The notes under the pieces: model-generated
What the model was told of the DNA's origin: nothing
Databases searched by the model: none
Seen by the model: only the letters and a program-made list of their open reading frames with translations
Translations under genes and position numbers: made by a program
Shown: positions 61,874 through 64,000 of the stretch, piece after piece
How positions within the stretch are numbered: position 1 is the first letter of the stretch
Layout of the letters: the number at the start of each line of letters is the position of its first letter
Origin: Planctomycetaceae bacterium
Lineage (GTDB): Bacteria > Planctomycetota > Planctomycetia > Planctomycetales > Planctomycetaceae
Direction: 5' to 3'
DNA length: 64,000 nt
Assembly: GCA_020638955.1 (NCBI GenBank)
Contig: JACKHO010000004.1
Coordinates: forward strand, 62,001-126,000

Positions 61874-61915
61874 CTGGGGGTCAAGAGGTCGCAGGTTCAA
61901 ATCCTGTCGTCCCGA
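61874..61915 (+). tRNA. 3' half of tRNA-Pro(GGG): partial copy, likely att site
   Basis: The sequence reads CTGGGGG TCAAG (anticodon loop with GGG, then 3' anticodon stem), a variable loop, GCAGG-TTCAAAT-CCTGT (T arm), and CGTCCCGA (acceptor 3' strand and discriminator). The 5' half and the left anticodon stem are missing, so this is a partial copy. It is the typical footprint of an integrative element inserted at the 3' end of a tRNA gene. Confidence 0.75.
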
Positions 61916-62115
61916 TTTGTTACCCTGAAAGGGGTTACGACAATTTCGAAAGAGTGAAATCCAGGCCGATTTGCACCAAAGTTGCACCAGAATTCGAAAA
62001 TTCAGTGCAATTGAAGTCGGCCTTGAGCGTCACTTATTCTGAGGGCACCACAACATCCAGAGTTTTTCCAGCGGTCACCGCTTCGCCTTTCCTTTGGCTC
62101 CTGGAGAACTCTGTC

Positions 62116-62610
62116 ATGCAAAATCCTCACAAGGTCAAACCGTGGTTCCGTGACCACGATGGTTGGTGGTACGTCACACTCAAAGGTGGCGGTCGCCGCA
62201 AACAGGTCAAGCTGGCCCGTGGCCGCGAGAACGAACCTGAGGCATACCGCAGGTTCTATGAAGTAATGGCAGCGGCAGGGCACATCGAGCCTTCGCCGGA
62301 AATGACATTCAATGAACTTGCCGCTCAGTTCTTGGCCTACTCTCGCGAGCAACACAAGCCGGTTACGACGAATTGGTACGTTCGACTGCTCGACGATTTT
62401 GATCAGCACTACCAGGGACGCGTCAAAGATCTGAAGAAGTCCCATGTGGACACATGGCTTCGGAAGCACACTTGGAGTGTTTCATCGCGACGTCAAGCGA
62501 TCACCGCAATCAAGAGAGTGGTGAATTGGGGATATGAAGAAGGACATCTTCCGGAATATCCCGTCGGCCTCCGAAAGCTGAAGCGGCCCAAAATGCAAGA
62601 ACGGGTGTAG
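62116..62610 (+). pseudogene. second tyrosine recombinase, N-terminal part only
   Basis: The 164-residue remnant starts with GGAG nine bases before ATG 62116. It contains an arm/SAM-like core-binding region (NELAAQFLAYSREQHKPVTT, VDTWLRKHTWSVSSRRQAIT, VVNWGYEEGHLPEYP), as in phage integrases. The catalytic domain is absent. The frame ends within the first bases of an IS21-family element (TGTAG at 62606), so the IS truncated it. It begins about 200 bases after the tRNA-Pro fragment, suggesting a second, older integration event. Confidence 0.7.
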
Positions 62611-64000
62611 ACGCCGGTCAGAAAACGTAGCGCTGGGTGGGGTGGGTGTGACGGAGTAAAAGTGTAGCGCCCAGATGATCACTTGTTGTCAGATGTTCAG
62701 ACTGTTGGTTTTCACCAATCGTTTGAAATTTCCGACAGCGAGGGACGGGTGTTCACTGATATGCAGAAGTGGGCAGAGATTCGTCGTCGTGTGTTGACGG
62801 GTGAGATCAGTAAGCGTGCGGCGTGCCGTGAATACGACATTCACTGGGAGACGCTGCAGAAGATTCTCACGCACACTGAGCCGCCGGGATATCGAAGAAC
62901 GAAGCCTCGGGGTTCCAAGATTGATCCGTTTGTTCCGATCATCGAACAGATTCTCGAATCGGACAAGCAGGTTCATCGTAAGCAGCGGCATACATCGCAG
63001 CGGATTTTCGAGCGACTGCGTGATGAACACGGCTATGACGGCGGAATCACGCTGGTCAACCAAGCTGTTCGGAGTGTGAAGCAGCGTAGCAAAGAAGTGT
63101 TCTTTCCGCTGTCGCATCCGCCGGGCGAGGCGCAGGTGGACTTCGGCTTCGCCGATGTCTGGCTCAACGGTGAACTAACGAAGGTGGCTCTCTTCGTGAT
63201 GACGCTGCCGTACTCGGATGCCATTCTTGTCCAGGCGTTCCCACGAGAGTGCACAGAGTCGTTCCTCGAAGGCCACGTGCGAGCCTTTGAGTTCTTTGGT
63301 GGTGTGCCGATCCGCATCAGTTACGACAACAGTAAAGTGGCGGTGGCCAAGATCGTAGGGAACCGCGAACGCGAAGTGACCAAAGAGTTCCTGCGGCTGA
63401 AGAGTCACTTCCTCTACGAAGATCATTTCTGTCTGGTGCGGCGTCCCAACGAGAAGGGCCATGTGGAACGACTGCTCGACTTCGCACGTCGTTCTTTCCT
63501 GGTGCCTGTCCCTCAGATCAACGATCTGGAACAACTCAACGTACAGCTTGCCGCGTTATGCAAAGCCGACCTGGAACGAACGCTGCGCGGTAAGTCTGGC
63601 TCCAAGCGTGAATTACTCATCGAAGAACAACAGGTTCTCAGACCGATTCCCAGCGAGCAGTTCGAGGCGAAACGACTGCAAATTGTGCATGCGAATTCCC
63701 TGTCGCTGATTCGCTTTGATCGGAACAGCTATTCAGTACCGACGCAGTATGCGTATCGGTCGTTGAAGGTGGTTGCCACGGTGAACGAAGTCCGTATTTC
63801 CTGCGGTGATGAACTCATCGCCACGCATTCCCGCTGTTGGCACAAGCAGCAGTATTTCTTTGATCCATTGCACTATCTGGGACTTCTGGAACGTAAACCA
63901 GGCGGATTCGATTTTGCCAGGCCATTCGAAGAGTGGGAACTCCCGGTCTGTTTTGGCATTCTGCGAAGACGACTGGAAGCTGAACTCGACGGCCTGGGAA
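62606..64000 (+). mobile_element. IS21-family element, left part (runs off window)
   Basis: The left end begins near TGTAGACGCC at 62606 and carries repeated GTAGCGC motifs in the first ~75 bases, as multiple transposase-binding repeats in IS21 ends. The istA gene follows. The right end and istB are outside the window. Confidence 0.7.
62749..64000 (+). CDS. istA: IS21-family transposase IstA (3' end outside window)
   Basis: At least 417 codons are open to the window edge. An N-terminal HTH region (MQKWAEIRRRVLTGEISKRA) leads to the DDE core: Asp in AQVDFGFADVW, Asp in ISYDNSKVAV, and Glu in NEKGHVERLL. A Mu-like C-terminal beta domain follows (LIRFDRNSYSVPTQYAYRSL). GTG 62749 lies after GAGGGA, with an in-frame ATG at 62761 as the alternative start. 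The DDE set looks intact. Confidence 0.88.
   Translation, partial: MFTDMQKWAEIRRRVLTGEISKRAACREYDIHWETLQKILTHTEPPGYRRTKPRGSKIDPFVPIIEQILESDKQVHRKQRHTSQRIFERLRDEHGYDGGITLVNQAVRSVKQRSKEVFFPLSHPPGEAQVDFGFADVWLNGELTKVALFVMTLPYSDAILVQAFPRECTESFLEGHVRAFEFFGGVPIRISYDNSKVAVAKIVGNREREVTKEFLRLKSHFLYEDHFCLVRRPNEKGHVERLLDFARRSFLVPVPQINDLEQLNVQLAALCKADLERTLRGKSGSKRELLIEEQQVLRPIPSEQFEAKRLQIVHANSLSLIRFDRNSYSVPTQYAYRSLKVVATVNEVRISCGDELIATHSRCWHKQQYFFDPLHYLGLLERKPGGFDFARPFEEWELPVCFGILRRRLEAELDGLG

Noticed and set aside
61777..62115. A long N-terminal extension of the second integrase across the tRNA fragment
   Set aside because: It reads through tRNA sequence; GGAG and the domain start support ATG 62116.

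Overview
The window reads as chromosomal DNA of a Planctomycetota bacterium (Gimesia / Rubinisphaera / Schlesneria-like). This rests on the DUF1257-DUF2997-AAA operon, the large YD-repeat (RHS) genes, multidomain glycosyltransferase/TPR proteins, many TIR/caspase-type genes and IS types common in that phylum. The taxon is inferred; no rRNA gene is present. Most of the window looks accessory.

Region 1 (about 2.8-10.0 kb, minus strand) is a tightly packed twelve-gene operon. From its promoter end it encodes DUF1257, DUF2997, a coiled-coil protein, a Ycf46-like AAA ATPase, a helical protein, three small proteins, a DNA-sliding-clamp (DnaN-like) protein, a protein with an Asn/Gly-rich linker and an SAP-like tail, a PD-(D/E)XK nuclease with four Fe-S-type cysteines, and a 45-residue membrane peptide. 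It ends in a strong hairpin. It looks like a DNA replication or repair module.

Region 2 (10.5-32.0 kb, plus strand) is a surface or secreted toxin and glycosylation block. An orphan RHS C-terminal cassette comes first, followed by an exported propeller-like protein. A glycosyltransferase cluster follows, including a 1335-residue GT-methyltransferase-GT2-GT2-TPR protein, a 52-residue protein, an IscU-like protein lacking one ligand, and three genes sharing a Cys/His motif. A long RHS gene, a second RHS C-terminal cassette with a HEXXH tip, a lipoprotein that may be an immunity protein, and a DUF4915-like propeller close the block.

Region 3 (32.3-41.9 kb, plus) carries a compact candidate restriction/modification unit: an unknown 317-residue protein, a DpdA-type DNA transglycosylase, a UvrD-type helicase and an AddB/Cas4-like Fe-S nuclease. 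A small protein, a radical SAM enzyme and an M41-like protein with a degenerate HEXXH follow.

Region 4 (42.3-59.0 kb) is a conflict island: TIR-TM-propeller, a small gene split by an IS3-family element, TIR-thioredoxin-fold-TM, a membrane Rossmann protein, a SEFIR protein, and an operon encoding TIR-TIR, TIR-TM, caspase and a trypsin-trypsin-nuclease fusion.

Region 5 (59-64 kb) is an integration edge: an esterase remnant, a tyrosine recombinase with altered catalytic residues, inverted repeats, a 3' fragment of tRNA-Pro, and a second recombinase gene cut off by an IS21-family element that runs off the window. Regions 3 and 4 may therefore belong to an integrated island. All functions are inferred from motifs read by eye.
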